In this document: one piece after another, positions 8,410 through 14,922 of the stretch
Layout of the letters: the number at the start of each line of letters is the position of its first letter
Position numbering within the stretch: the stretch's first letter is position 1
From: Armatimonadota bacterium
GTDB lineage: Bacteria; Armatimonadota; Armatimonadia; Armatimonadales; Armatimonadaceae
Assembly: GCA_014379275.1 (NCBI GenBank)
Contig: JACMMA010000137.1
Coordinates: 1-16,498 of the forward strand
Length of the DNA: 16,498 bases
Reading direction: 5' to 3'
The notes under the pieces: generated by a model
What the model was told of the DNA's origin: nothing
What the model saw: the letters and a program-made list of their open reading frames with translations, nothing else
Database searches by the model: none
Translations under genes and position numbers: made by a program

Positions 8410-8421
8410 ATGCGATATGAT
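8393..8421 (+). promoter_or_regulatory. Promoter of the ABC ATPase gene, leaderless type
   Basis: TATGAT at 8416-8421 with a weak -35 (TTCAAG, 17-base spacer). The hexamer ends seven bases before an in-frame GTG at 8429, the distance expected for a leaderless transcript. Confidence 0.5.
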
Positions 8422-8428
8422 AGCGTTC

Positions 8429-9439
8429 GTGGACACCTCTGCACGCGATTCTCCTTCCTCCGATCCGGTCATCGTCACTCGTGACTTGCGGAAATCATTT
8501 ACATCGGTTCAGAAAGAGCCGGGGCTTTGGGGCGGCGTCAAGGGGCTCTGGTCGCGCAAAAGCGTCGTCAAAGAAGCGGTTCGCGGAGTGGAGGTTTGTG
8601 TCGGCGCCGGTGAGATGGTCGGGTTCCTTGGTCCGAATGGCGCGGGAAAGACGACGACCCTTAAGATGTTGTCCGGCATTCTGTACCCCACATCGGGAGA
8701 AGCGAAGGTATTGGGGTTCACTCCCTTTCAGCGTAAGCCGGAATTTTTACGCCAGATCGCGCTCGTGATGGGGCAAAAGCAACAGCTCTGGTGGGATCTA
8801 CCTGCCCGGGAGTCATTTCTATTGCTCAAAGAAATCTACGACGTTTCTGAACCAAACTTCAAGGCGCGATTGGAGGAAATGACCGAATTACTCGACATCG
8901 CCGCGATTTTAGATACCCAGGTCCGCAAGCTTTCGCTCGGTGAGAGAATGAAGTGTGAACTGGTCGCCGCCTTGCTACACGCGCCCCAGGTCGTTTTTCT
9001 TGATGAACCGACGATCGGTCTGGATGTCGTGTCACAGGTCCGTATCCGGGAGTTTTTACGCAGGTACCAGGCGCGGAATCGTGCCACCATTTTGCTGACG
9101 TCACATTATATGCAGGATGTGAAGGAACTGTGTGAGCGCGTGATCATCATTGACCACGGGGAAAAAATGTTCGACGGACCGTTCGCCGATCTGGTATCCC
9201 GCTACTCGGACGAAAAGCAGGTGCGGCTGACGTTTGAACGCCCCGTAAACAAAACAGATCTCGAACCATTCGGACGGGTCGCGGAAATGCCGGACCCCCT
9301 TCATGCGATGGTGCGTGTACCCCGCGCCGAAAGCGCGAAGCGTGCCGGGGAAATGCTCGCGAACCTTCCCGTCGCGGACATTACCATCGACGAAATCGAA
9401 GCCGATGAAGTCATCCGCCAACTTTTCGCCGGACGCTGA
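8429..9439 (+). CDS. ABC transporter ATPase, ABC-2 export type
   Basis: A 336-residue ATPase with all ABC motifs: Walker A GPNGAGKT (68-75), Q-loop in MGQKQQLWWDLP (Gln116), signature LSLGE (168-172), Walker B VVFLDEP (188-194) and switch His226 in LLTSHYMQD. The insertion GLWGGVKGLWSRK before Walker A and the MGQK-QLWWDLP segment mark the COG4586-type (NatA-like) subfamily, whose members normally work with two ABC-2 permeases encoded next door. No permease is present: the next gene is leuD on the other strand. The residues after 260 are the usual small C-terminal domain. I chose GTG 8429 because a TATGAT box sits seven bases upstream; ATG 8417 and GTG 8387 are also in frame but overlap or precede that box. 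The transported substrate is unknown. Confidence 0.88.
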   Translation: MDTSARDSPSSDPVIVTRDLRKSFTSVQKEPGLWGGVKGLWSRKSVVKEAVRGVEVCVGAGEMVGFLGPNGAGKTTTLKMLSGILYPTSGEAKVLGFTPFQRKPEFLRQIALVMGQKQQLWWDLPARESFLLLKEIYDVSEPNFKARLEEMTELLDIAAILDTQVRKLSLGERMKCELVAALLHAPQVVFLDEPTIGLDVVSQVRIREFLRRYQARNRATILLTSHYMQDVKELCERVIIIDHGEKMFDGPFADLVSRYSDEKQVRLTFERPVNKTDLEPFGRVAEMPDPLHAMVRVPRAESAKRAGEMLANLPVADITIDEIEADEVIRQLFAGR

Positions 9440-9445
9440 GTTTTT

Positions 9446-9480
9446 AGTTTCGCACCGTGAGGTCTCGGCGTTGCGAAACT
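9446..9480. terminator. Hairpin between convergent ABC ATPase and leuD genes
   Basis: A perfect nine-base inverted repeat, AGTTTCGCA and TGCGAAACT, with a 17-base loop that can itself fold through GAG-CTC. It overlaps the leuD stop codon and lies seven bases after the ABC gene stop. Neither strand has a good T-tract after the stem, so it could be a bidirectional terminator of the weak kind or an mRNA-end protector. Confidence 0.4.
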
Positions 9481-10075
9481 ACAACTTGCCGGTACGTCGC
9501 TCGAACGCGGTGATGTCCGGTTCGTGTTGGAGAGTCAGCCCGATATCGTCCAGACCGTTCAGCAGGCAGTGGCGGCGGAAAGCGTCCACCTCGAATGTCA
9601 CTCGGAAATCGCCCGGACCAGACACGCTTTGATTCTCCAGGTCGACTGTCATCGTTGCGCCGGGTTCACTCTGCAACCGACCCAGTAGATCGGCGACCTG
9701 TGCCTCGGATAGCGTGACCGGCAAGATACCGTTCTTGAAGCAATTGTTGTAAAAAATATCGGCGAACGATGGTGCGATGACCGCCCGGAATCCGTAATCG
9801 AGCAGCGCCCACGGAGCGTGCTCCCGACTGGAACCGCACCCGAAGTTTTTACCAGTCACCAGTATTTCCGCTCCCTGCAACGCGGGCGCATTTAGTTCGA
9901 ATTCCGGATTCGGTGTGATGCCGTCCGCGAGATATCGCCAGTCGAAAAAAAGAAATTTGCCGAAGCCTGTTCGTTCGATCCGCTTCAGGAACTGCTTCGG
10001 GATGATCTGATCGGTGTCCGCGTTCACGCGATCAAGCGGAGCGGCGATTGCGGTTAGATTGATAAAAGGTTGCAT
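9479..10075 (-). CDS. leuD: 3-isopropylmalate dehydratase small subunit
   Basis: A 198-residue LeuD of normal length. With LeuC it forms the iron-sulfur isomerase that converts 2- to 3-isopropylmalate in leucine synthesis. Recognisable segments are DRVNADTDQIIPKQFLK (15-31), the swivelling-domain motif FGCGSSREHAPWALLDYG (78-95), FADIFYNNCFKNGILPV (104-120) and the C-terminal LLNGLDDIGLTL. The strong SREHAPWAL match and the length point to LeuD rather than the aconitase or homoaconitase small subunits. leuC is not in the window, so the subunits are encoded apart or beyond the edges. The ATG has TATAAT six bases upstream and no Shine-Dalgarno. Confidence 0.95.
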   Translation of the reverse strand: MQPFINLTAIAAPLDRVNADTDQIIPKQFLKRIERTGFGKFLFFDWRYLADGITPNPEFELNAPALQGAEILVTGKNFGCGSSREHAPWALLDYGFRAVIAPSFADIFYNNCFKNGILPVTLSEAQVADLLGRLQSEPGATMTVDLENQSVSGPGDFRVTFEVDAFRRHCLLNGLDDIGLTLQHEPDITAFERRTGKL

Positions 10076-10081
10076 GATGTC

Positions 10082-10087
10082 ATTATA
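10082..10087 (-). promoter_or_regulatory. -10 box of leuD, leaderless type
   Basis: A consensus TATAAT on the minus strand, followed by GACATC and the leuD ATG. The -35 is weak (TTGGAC at a 19-base spacing). The position implies a transcript that starts at the ATG. Confidence 0.6.
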
Positions 10088-10144
10088 GGTCGCGAGTTTC
10101 CCCCGCGTCCAACGAATAATTACAATGTCTTTGAAAGGTTGTGC

Positions 10145-10708
10145 CTATCGTTGATCGCCGGTGCGTAGTGATCCGAGCCAGAACGAGTCGTGTAATTCGG
10201 GGCGGTTACCGCCTTTGGGACCTCGCCCGCCTATCTCGGCCAATCCGTCTGTCAAGATCATCAGCGATTCGGCAATATTCTCACACAGGTTCCGGTCACT
10301 GTTGCCAGGACCGCCAGCCAGCACCAAATAAACACAGCGCGGCTTCGGCACGGCCCGCCGCGCTAAATAGTCGTCTGGTAGTTCTTCGGCGGTAGTCACA
10401 CGAACCGTAATTTTGCACCCGTTGCCGCGTGAAGAGGATAGGCTGACGATCCGATATCCCTCTCCGCCCAGTGTGAAGCGGACATCGGCAAGGCCGGCCT
10501 CTTGCCAGGCAGCGTTTTTACCTTCGGGGTCAGTAAAACCGGGTACGAAGCCACGTCCCGTCAGGGCGTCCGCAAGGTCTGCGGGCAATACGAGCGAGCT
10601 CTGACCGGTGAATATGCGGGCGAACGAGACGCCGCGCGCGACCCCGGCGAAAAATGGGTCGTCCGGAGCGGTCGTTGGCAGAGGTAATGGTTTTGTTTCT
10701 TCAGACAT
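10145..10708 (-). CDS. Hypothetical protein, 187 residues
   Basis: I do not recognise this protein. It is soluble, with no signal peptide or membrane segment. After a Pro-rich N-terminus (residues 6-18) comes an alpha/beta region with VRFTLGGEGYRIVSLSS and GCKITVRVTTAEELPDD, then PKPRCVYLVLAGGPGNSDR, a helical stretch with ENIAESLMILTDGLAEIGG, and a Gly-rich end. The hydrophobic VYLVLAGG strand followed by a helix resembles a Rossmann-like element, but there is no clear nucleotide motif. It has its own TATAAT box and ends 69 bases before the leuD start on the same strand, with a separate leuD promoter between. That it is coding is supported by the promoter position, uniform codon use and lack of competing frames. 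Confidence 0.75.
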   Translation of the reverse strand: MSEETKPLPLPTTAPDDPFFAGVARGVSFARIFTGQSSLVLPADLADALTGRGFVPGFTDPEGKNAAWQEAGLADVRFTLGGEGYRIVSLSSSRGNGCKITVRVTTAEELPDDYLARRAVPKPRCVYLVLAGGPGNSDRNLCENIAESLMILTDGLAEIGGRGPKGGNRPELHDSFWLGSLRTGDQR

Positions 10709-10716
10709 GCGGTTTG

Positions 10717-10722
10717 ATTATA
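10717..10722 (-). promoter_or_regulatory. -10 box of the 187-residue gene
   Basis: A consensus TATAAT on the minus strand, eight bases before the ATG at 10708. No -35 match and no Shine-Dalgarno. The leader can be at most one or two bases. Confidence 0.55.
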
Positions 10723-10839
10723 GCACACCATTTTGGGCCTATCCGAGGATACCTGGACTACCGCCCGGGTCAAGAAAGTCGTGGGTGGGTAAACCTAAGT
10801 GGCATCGCGGAGACGTGATGACTCGCGAGGGAAAGACAC

Positions 10840-11184
10840 ATGAACAAACCTGCATTCACCGCTGCCGCTTTCATTACGGCAATATTGCTGTTTCCGGTGA
10901 CCGCCGCGGTGGCACAATCGAAGAAAGAACCGTTGACGCTGAAGAAAATCGGCAAAAACATCGGGCGGGAAACCACGCGCGCCGGAAAGAACATCGGCAA
11001 AGAATCTACACGCGCTTACAAAAACGGCGAATATGGCGTCCGTAAAGGCGGCGAGAATGTTTCACAAACAACGCATCGCGCGCTGGGGAAAGATTCTACC
11101 GTCCTAGACCGAGGCAAAAAGAAGACACAGGTCGTGAAACCCGACGGCACCCGTGTTCCCACGAACAAAAAACCGGGGGATTGA
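10840..11184 (+). CDS. Small secreted protein with 11-residue repeats
   Basis: A 114-residue basic protein, not recognised by name. Residues 1-25 are a signal peptide (AFITAILLFPVTAAVAQ, cleavage around AVA-QS). Residues 38-81 are four units of exactly 11 residues: GKNIGRETTRA, GKNIGKESTRA, YKNGEYGVRKG and GENVSQTTHRA. Position 3 is always Asn, position 10 is Arg or Lys, and positions 1 and 11 are mostly small. An 11-residue period fits an extended amphipathic helix of the kind seen in LEA group 3 and apolipoprotein-like proteins. The tail (KKKTQVVKPDGTRVPTNKKPGD) is polar and likely disordered. A GAGG Shine-Dalgarno lies about eight bases before the ATG. The next gene starts 70 bases downstream on the same strand. 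Function unknown; a membrane- or surface-associated or stress-protective role is a guess. Confidence 0.75.
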   Translation: MNKPAFTAAAFITAILLFPVTAAVAQSKKEPLTLKKIGKNIGRETTRAGKNIGKESTRAYKNGEYGVRKGGENVSQTTHRALGKDSTVLDRGKKKTQVVKPDGTRVPTNKKPGD

Positions 11185-11254
11185 GCGGCATACACGCCCG
11201 GCGGGCAGGAAAATCGCGCGGGTACGGCGAACGCAATTGCCGGGAGAACCAAGC

Positions 11255-11899
11255 ATGACAGAAATCTCGGACGAACAGAATCAACGATTACAAGAGTTAT
11301 GGGCCCGTGTGGTAGACAGGGTAAAAATGGCGTTGATTGCCCCTCCGGTCTGGCGCGCGTTGGAACGGACCGTTCCCGTCGTCTGGGAAGGGGACACTTT
11401 CGTGGTCGGATTTCGCGCTGGGGATTCGGTATCAGGACAACTCGCCGGGTTCGAGACGCGGCTTGCTATCGAAAAGGCGGTGCGCGATGTAATCGGTACA
11501 GAGACCGTCACGTATCGGCTGATCGAAGGCGATACGTTGCCGGACTGGGAATATGTCAAAGCGAGGGATTTGGCGGCTACAACCGGGCAGCAACAAGCCG
11601 TCGTGCGTTCGCAAAAAGAAACCGCTTCTGCCGGAACATGGGACGAAGTGTATGAGCGTGTCGCCCGGCTTTGGACAGCGGCGCAGTTTCGCGGGCAAGC
11701 GGCAGGGCGGTCACGATTCCTGCACTCCGCGCTCGACATTCTTGAGGAGGCGACGAACCGATTTTATCCGGACGCCATCACGAAGCCGGATGACGTTCAG
11801 GAGCGCGGGCTGTCACGGGTTATCGAGCGAATCGCGTCCTACACCACGTCCGATGCGGCACTCATCGGAGTTCTGCTTTTCGACCGGTTGAAAAAGTGA
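11255..11899 (+). CDS. Protein with DnaA-domain-I-like N-terminus
   Basis: A 214-residue protein without a family name that I can give. Residues 11-92 follow the pattern of DnaA domain I: RLQELWARVVDRVKMAL, a Pro-Pro plus aromatic turn (APPVWRALERTV), the strand pair VVWEGDTFVVGF, a helix (LAIEKAVRDVIG) and a final strand VTYRLIEGD. In DnaA this domain mediates self-assembly and binding of the helicase or regulators. Residues 95-128 look like a linker, and 129-214 are helical (WDEVYERVARLWTAAQFRG, FLHSALDILEEATNRFYPD). There is no ATPase or helix-turn-helix DnaA part. The next gene, four bases later, encodes an AAA+ ATPase, so the two are probably co-translated and act together. GGGAGA precedes the ATG. 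The frame is open 34 codons upstream but overlaps the preceding gene. The domain call is by eye and needs a profile search. Confidence 0.7.
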   Translation: MTEISDEQNQRLQELWARVVDRVKMALIAPPVWRALERTVPVVWEGDTFVVGFRAGDSVSGQLAGFETRLAIEKAVRDVIGTETVTYRLIEGDTLPDWEYVKARDLAATTGQQQAVVRSQKETASAGTWDEVYERVARLWTAAQFRGQAAGRSRFLHSALDILEEATNRFYPDAITKPDDVQERGLSRVIERIASYTTSDAALIGVLLFDRLKK

Positions 11900-11903
11900 T
11901 CGT

Positions 11904-12602
11904 ATGAGCCGGTTTGGTGTCGGTTTATCCTCACCGCTAAGGGACGCTGGATTCGTCGGGAACCCGTTTCGAGCTTTATCCGAGGCGGAATGGGAAGAAA
12001 TGTCGGTGACTCCGGTAGCAGTGTCCGCCTTTTTGGGCCGGGGGGACACCACTTCTGTGCAAATCCTCGGCCCGGCAGGGCACGGAAAATCGTCGACGCT
12101 TCGGGCCGTGATGCGCGAGGCAAGACAACTTCAAGGTTGCCCCCAGTATGAATATATCCCGAACGGGACGAGTGTGTTTGTGACGGGTCTCCTCGGCGAC
12201 TGCTGGTTTTGCGTGGATGAAGCACAGCGACTAAGCAATCGCGAACGGGAGCGGTTGATCCACCTCCGTTTACAGCACGGCACGCGCCTTTTCCTCGCCT
12301 CCCACGAAGATTTGACGACGCTATTCCGAACGAACAATTTGCCCCTTCACACCGTCACTTTGAACACGATAGGCGAGTCCCACTTTGACGCCATTCTGGA
12401 AAACAGGCTCACCTATTTCGCGTTTCCCGGCGAACCGCACGCGACCTTCAGCAGGGACGCTTTGGTCTTCTTGCGGGAGCGATTCGGGTCCGACTTACGA
12501 CAAGCCGAGCGATTCTTGTTCGACTTTTTCCAAACCTCGGTCCGTGTTCCCGAGCCTATCGTTGCGAGGCAGCTCCGTCGGGAATCACGATCGTCGCCGT
12601 GA
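11904..12602 (+). CDS. Small AAA+ ATPase
   Basis: A 232-residue P-loop ATPase. GNPFRALSEAEWEEM (19-33) resembles the N-terminal segment of ORC/ExeA-type ATPases. Walker A is GPAGHGKS (56-63), Walker B is WFCVDEAQ (101-108, Asp105 and Glu106), a sensor-1-like segment is LFLASHED (129-136), and a C-terminal helical lid contains FGSDLRQAERFL, whose Arg199 is placed like the sensor-2 arginine of DnaA and Hda. There is no separate DNA-binding domain. This layout fits small regulators such as ExeA, TniB or Hda-like proteins; I cannot tell which. It follows the DnaA-domain-I-like gene by four bases. Its 3' end overlaps the 3' end of dapF by 47 bases. ATP binding is well supported; the role is inferred only from its partner. 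Confidence 0.8.
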   Translation: MSRFGVGLSSPLRDAGFVGNPFRALSEAEWEEMSVTPVAVSAFLGRGDTTSVQILGPAGHGKSSTLRAVMREARQLQGCPQYEYIPNGTSVFVTGLLGDCWFCVDEAQRLSNRERERLIHLRLQHGTRLFLASHEDLTTLFRTNNLPLHTVTLNTIGESHFDAILENRLTYFAFPGEPHATFSRDALVFLRERFGSDLRQAERFLFDFFQTSVRVPEPIVARQLRRESRSSP

Positions 12603-13446
12603 AAACTTCCGCCGCGGGTCCGGTCATCATCACCGAATCGTTGTCTTGCCAATGAATCGTGAGGTCGCCCCCGGCAAGATGAACCAGGACCTGTCGTCCG
12701 GTGAAGCCATTCAGGTGAGAGGCGACAGCGGAGGCGGAGGCGCCTGTGCCGCAAGCCAGTGTTCGACCGGCACCACGTTCCCAGGTCAGCATTTTTATTT
12801 CGGAAGGGGAGATCACTTCCACGCAGTGAACGTTGGTCCGGCGCGGAAAGAGGGGGTGGTTCTCCAAAACGGGACCAAGGCGGTTGATGCTTTCTTCCGT
12901 CGCCGGGGTCTCAAAGTAGATCACATGCGGGTTGCCCATCGAAATACCGGTTATTTTTATGGTTTCCTCGCCGCCGATAGTTACGCCGTCACCGATGATC
13001 GTGTCGGTCGGCGTGCCCTCCATCGGAAGATCGGCGCGGGTCATGCCCGGTTTCCCCATATCTACCGTCACCTGCGAGACTTTATTGTCCGTGCCGATGG
13101 TCAGTAGAAGTGTCTTGATTCCCGCGAGTGTGTGCGCTGTGACGGTCGTTTTCCGGGTATAGCCCCGGTCGTAGACGAATTTGGCGAAACAGCGGATGCC
13201 GTTCCCACACATCTCCGCTTCCGATCCGTCCGGGTTAAACATGCGCATCGCGAAGTCGGCACCCTCGACACCGGGTAGCACCAAAAACGTGATGTCCGCT
13301 CCGACGCCGAACTTTCGGTCACACAAGAACGGTGACGCTTGCTGCATCTCTTCTACCGTAAAAGGAGGACGGTTTGGCGACACAAAATCGGCAACGACGA
13401 AGTCGTTGCCGATCCCATGCATTTTCGTGAAGGTAAGTTCCCGCAA
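12556..13446 (-). CDS. dapF: Diaminopimelate epimerase
   Basis: A 296-residue DapF. It converts L,L- to meso-diaminopimelate for lysine and peptidoglycan synthesis. The N-terminal KMHGIGNDFVVAD, the first catalytic cysteine in EMCGNGIRCFAKF (Cys80), MGNPHVIYF, and the second catalytic cysteine in RTLACGTGASA (Cys232) are all present, so the two-cysteine racemase site is intact. The start is a TTG with AAGGAG ten bases upstream, giving the normal N-terminus MRELTFTKMHG; the frame stays open to an ATG at 13506, but that would translate the hairpin between hfq and dapF. It is downstream of hfq on the same strand, and its end overlaps the AAA+ gene tail to tail. Confidence 0.95.
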   Translation of the reverse strand: MRELTFTKMHGIGNDFVVADFVSPNRPPFTVEEMQQASPFLCDRKFGVGADITFLVLPGVEGADFAMRMFNPDGSEAEMCGNGIRCFAKFVYDRGYTRKTTVTAHTLAGIKTLLLTIGTDNKVSQVTVDMGKPGMTRADLPMEGTPTDTIIGDGVTIGGEETIKITGISMGNPHVIYFETPATEESINRLGPVLENHPLFPRRTNVHCVEVISPSEIKMLTWERGAGRTLACGTGASASAVASHLNGFTGRQVLVHLAGGDLTIHWQDNDSVMMTGPAAEVFTATIVIPDGAASQR

Positions 13447-13472
13447 AAAAATCAAACTCCTTGCTGTACAAA

Positions 13473-13525
13473 AGTCGCGTGGAACTACTCTGCCGAATCT
13501 CGGCATACACGGATTCCACGCGACT
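13473..13525. terminator. Nested inverted repeat between hfq and dapF
   Basis: A perfect 12-base outer stem (AGTCGCGTGGAA, 13473-13484, and TTCCACGCGACT, 13514-13525) encloses a perfect six-base inner stem (TGCCGA-ATC-TCGGCA, 13491-13505). It begins five bases after the hfq stop codon and ends before the dapF Shine-Dalgarno. On the minus strand only four T follow the stem, so termination is possible but may be partial; it could also protect or process the hfq-dapF transcript. Confidence 0.55.
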
Positions 13526-13530
13526 GATTT

Positions 13531-13857
13531 TTAATCGCGTTCCCGCGGTTCGTCCGAATCGCCGGTAGCCATCTGCTCACCCTCGCTTCCGGCATCGACC
13601 TGTTGTTGCTGGCCGTGCGGGTTACCCTGCGCGTCGCGCATGTGGACGGGGCGCATCGGCACAATGCTTGTAACCGCCGATTTGTAGACTAACTGTGTCG
13701 GACGTCCCGGTGATTCCAGGAGAATCGTGAACGCATCAAAGCCGCGCACATGTCCGCGCAATTGTACCGAGTTGATCAGGTATATCGTTACCGCTATATT
13801 TTCCTTGCGCACCTGATTCAGAAACGTGTCCTGCAGGTTGACCTGCGTTTTGTTCAT
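13531..13857 (-). CDS. hfq: RNA chaperone Hfq
   Basis: A 108-residue Hfq: a ring-forming Sm-like protein that binds small RNAs and A/U-rich mRNA. The Sm1 motif is NLQDTFLNQVRKENIAVTIY followed by LINSVQLRGHVRGFDAFTILL; the proximal-face Gln9-Asp10 and Phe residues 40 and 43 are kept. In Sm2 the usual YKH is YKS (58-60), with serine in place of the proximal-site histidine, and the loop before it (ESPGRPTQ) is longer than usual. After residue 70 there is a polar Gln/Gly/Glu-rich tail. The start is the ATG with AGAGGG seven bases upstream; an in-frame ATG 11 codons earlier lacks this support. It follows miaA by 73 bases, the classical miaA-hfq order. Confidence 0.93.
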   Translation of the reverse strand: MNKTQVNLQDTFLNQVRKENIAVTIYLINSVQLRGHVRGFDAFTILLESPGRPTQLVYKSAVTSIVPMRPVHMRDAQGNPHGQQQQVDAGSEGEQMATGDSDEPRERD

Positions 13858-13930
13858 CCGTGTCCCTCTTGCTTTCGAGTACGCTTCCATCCCAAAAAAT
13901 GTTCATTCAACTATAAGGAAGCGGGCGATA

Positions 13931-14905
13931 TTACGTTTCTGCTCCGGCAATCCGTTTTTCCCATTCGGTCACCATCGCGCCGGCGATCGCCTTCGCCGAA
14001 CTGTCCTTCCCGACCGGAAGCCACACTACTTCCGAGTCGGCGCGAAACCAGGAGATTTGCCGTTTGGCGAACCGACGTGTGTCGCGTTTCAAATCCTCTA
14101 TCGCCTCTGTGAGCGGCTGCCCTTCTGTCAGATGACGAATCAGATGACGATACCCTAAACTACTCATACTTTTCAAAGACGCGCTATAACCTTGTGCCAG
14201 AAGGCCCTGCACCTCGGGCAGAAATCCCGCGTCCATCATCGCATCCACTCGTGTTTCAATACGTTGATACAGTTCCGCTCGTTCGCGTTGCAGACCGAAG
14301 AGATAGGTGTTCGGCTTCGGCACACCGCGTATCCCTTCGGGCGTATGAAACGACGACATCGGCTTTCCTGTAACTTCGTAGACTTCGAGAGCACGGATGA
14401 GGCGCTTCGCATCGCCGGGTAAAATCTTTTCCGCCGACACCGGATCAATCGTTTGTAACCGGGCATGCAACGCACCCGCCCCGAACTCGGCAACCTCCGC
14501 CCAGAATCGTTCCCGCAAGTTCCCCTGAGGCGCAACGGACGGGACGGATAGAGTTGCGGTAACGCTTCGCACATACAGCCCGGTTCCCCCCGCGAGAATC
14601 GGAGTCTTCCCACGACTCCGAATATCTGCGATGGCGAGGCTTGCACGGGATTCAAAATCCGCGAGCGTAAAATCTTCGTCAGGCTCGGCGACATCGATGA
14701 GATGGAAGACAGCGCGCGCCTTTTCTGACTCGTCCGGCTTCGCCGCCCCGATATTCAGGTTTTTGTATACCGCGACCGCGTCCGCACTGATAACTTCACC
14801 GTCCAGATGCTCGGAAAGCGCAACTGCGACCCCGGTCTTTCCGCACGCCGTCGGACCGACGACGACAAGCAGCGGCGGTTCCTCCCCGTGTCTGTTCGCT
14901 TTCAT
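13931..14905 (-). CDS. miaA: tRNA dimethylallyltransferase
   Basis: A 324-residue MiaA, which prenylates A37 of tRNAs that read codons beginning with U. The P-loop is GPTACGKT (17-24), followed by ISADAVAVYKNLNIGAAKP (39-57), where the usual Asp-Ser pair is Asp-Ala, then FHLIDVAEPDEDF, GGTGLYVRS and the substrate-binding segment RLIRALEVYEVTGKPMS. The C-terminal SSLGYRHLIRHL and RDTRRFAKRQISWFR complete the family pattern. Its promoter overlaps the purA stop codon. hfq follows. Confidence 0.96.
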   Translation of the reverse strand: MKANRHGEEPPLLVVVGPTACGKTGVAVALSEHLDGEVISADAVAVYKNLNIGAAKPDESEKARAVFHLIDVAEPDEDFTLADFESRASLAIADIRSRGKTPILAGGTGLYVRSVTATLSVPSVAPQGNLRERFWAEVAEFGAGALHARLQTIDPVSAEKILPGDAKRLIRALEVYEVTGKPMSSFHTPEGIRGVPKPNTYLFGLQRERAELYQRIETRVDAMMDAGFLPEVQGLLAQGYSASLKSMSSLGYRHLIRHLTEGQPLTEAIEDLKRDTRRFAKRQISWFRADSEVVWLPVGKDSSAKAIAGAMVTEWEKRIAGAET

Positions 14906-14922
14906 ACGTCCACGTTTCGGGG

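Noticed and set aside
8311..8478. Upstream extension of cdaA by 56 codons
   Set aside because: It would cover the cdaA promoter and overlap the divergent ABC gene; the extra residues are polar and not part of the family.
11153..11254. 34-codon N-terminal extension of the DnaA-domain-I-like protein
   Set aside because: It overlaps the end of the preceding gene, lacks a Shine-Dalgarno, and the ATG at 11255 has one.
13447..13506. 20-codon extension of dapF to ATG 13506
   Set aside because: It would translate the hfq-dapF hairpin; the TTG at 13446 has AAGGAG upstream and gives the usual DapF N-terminus.
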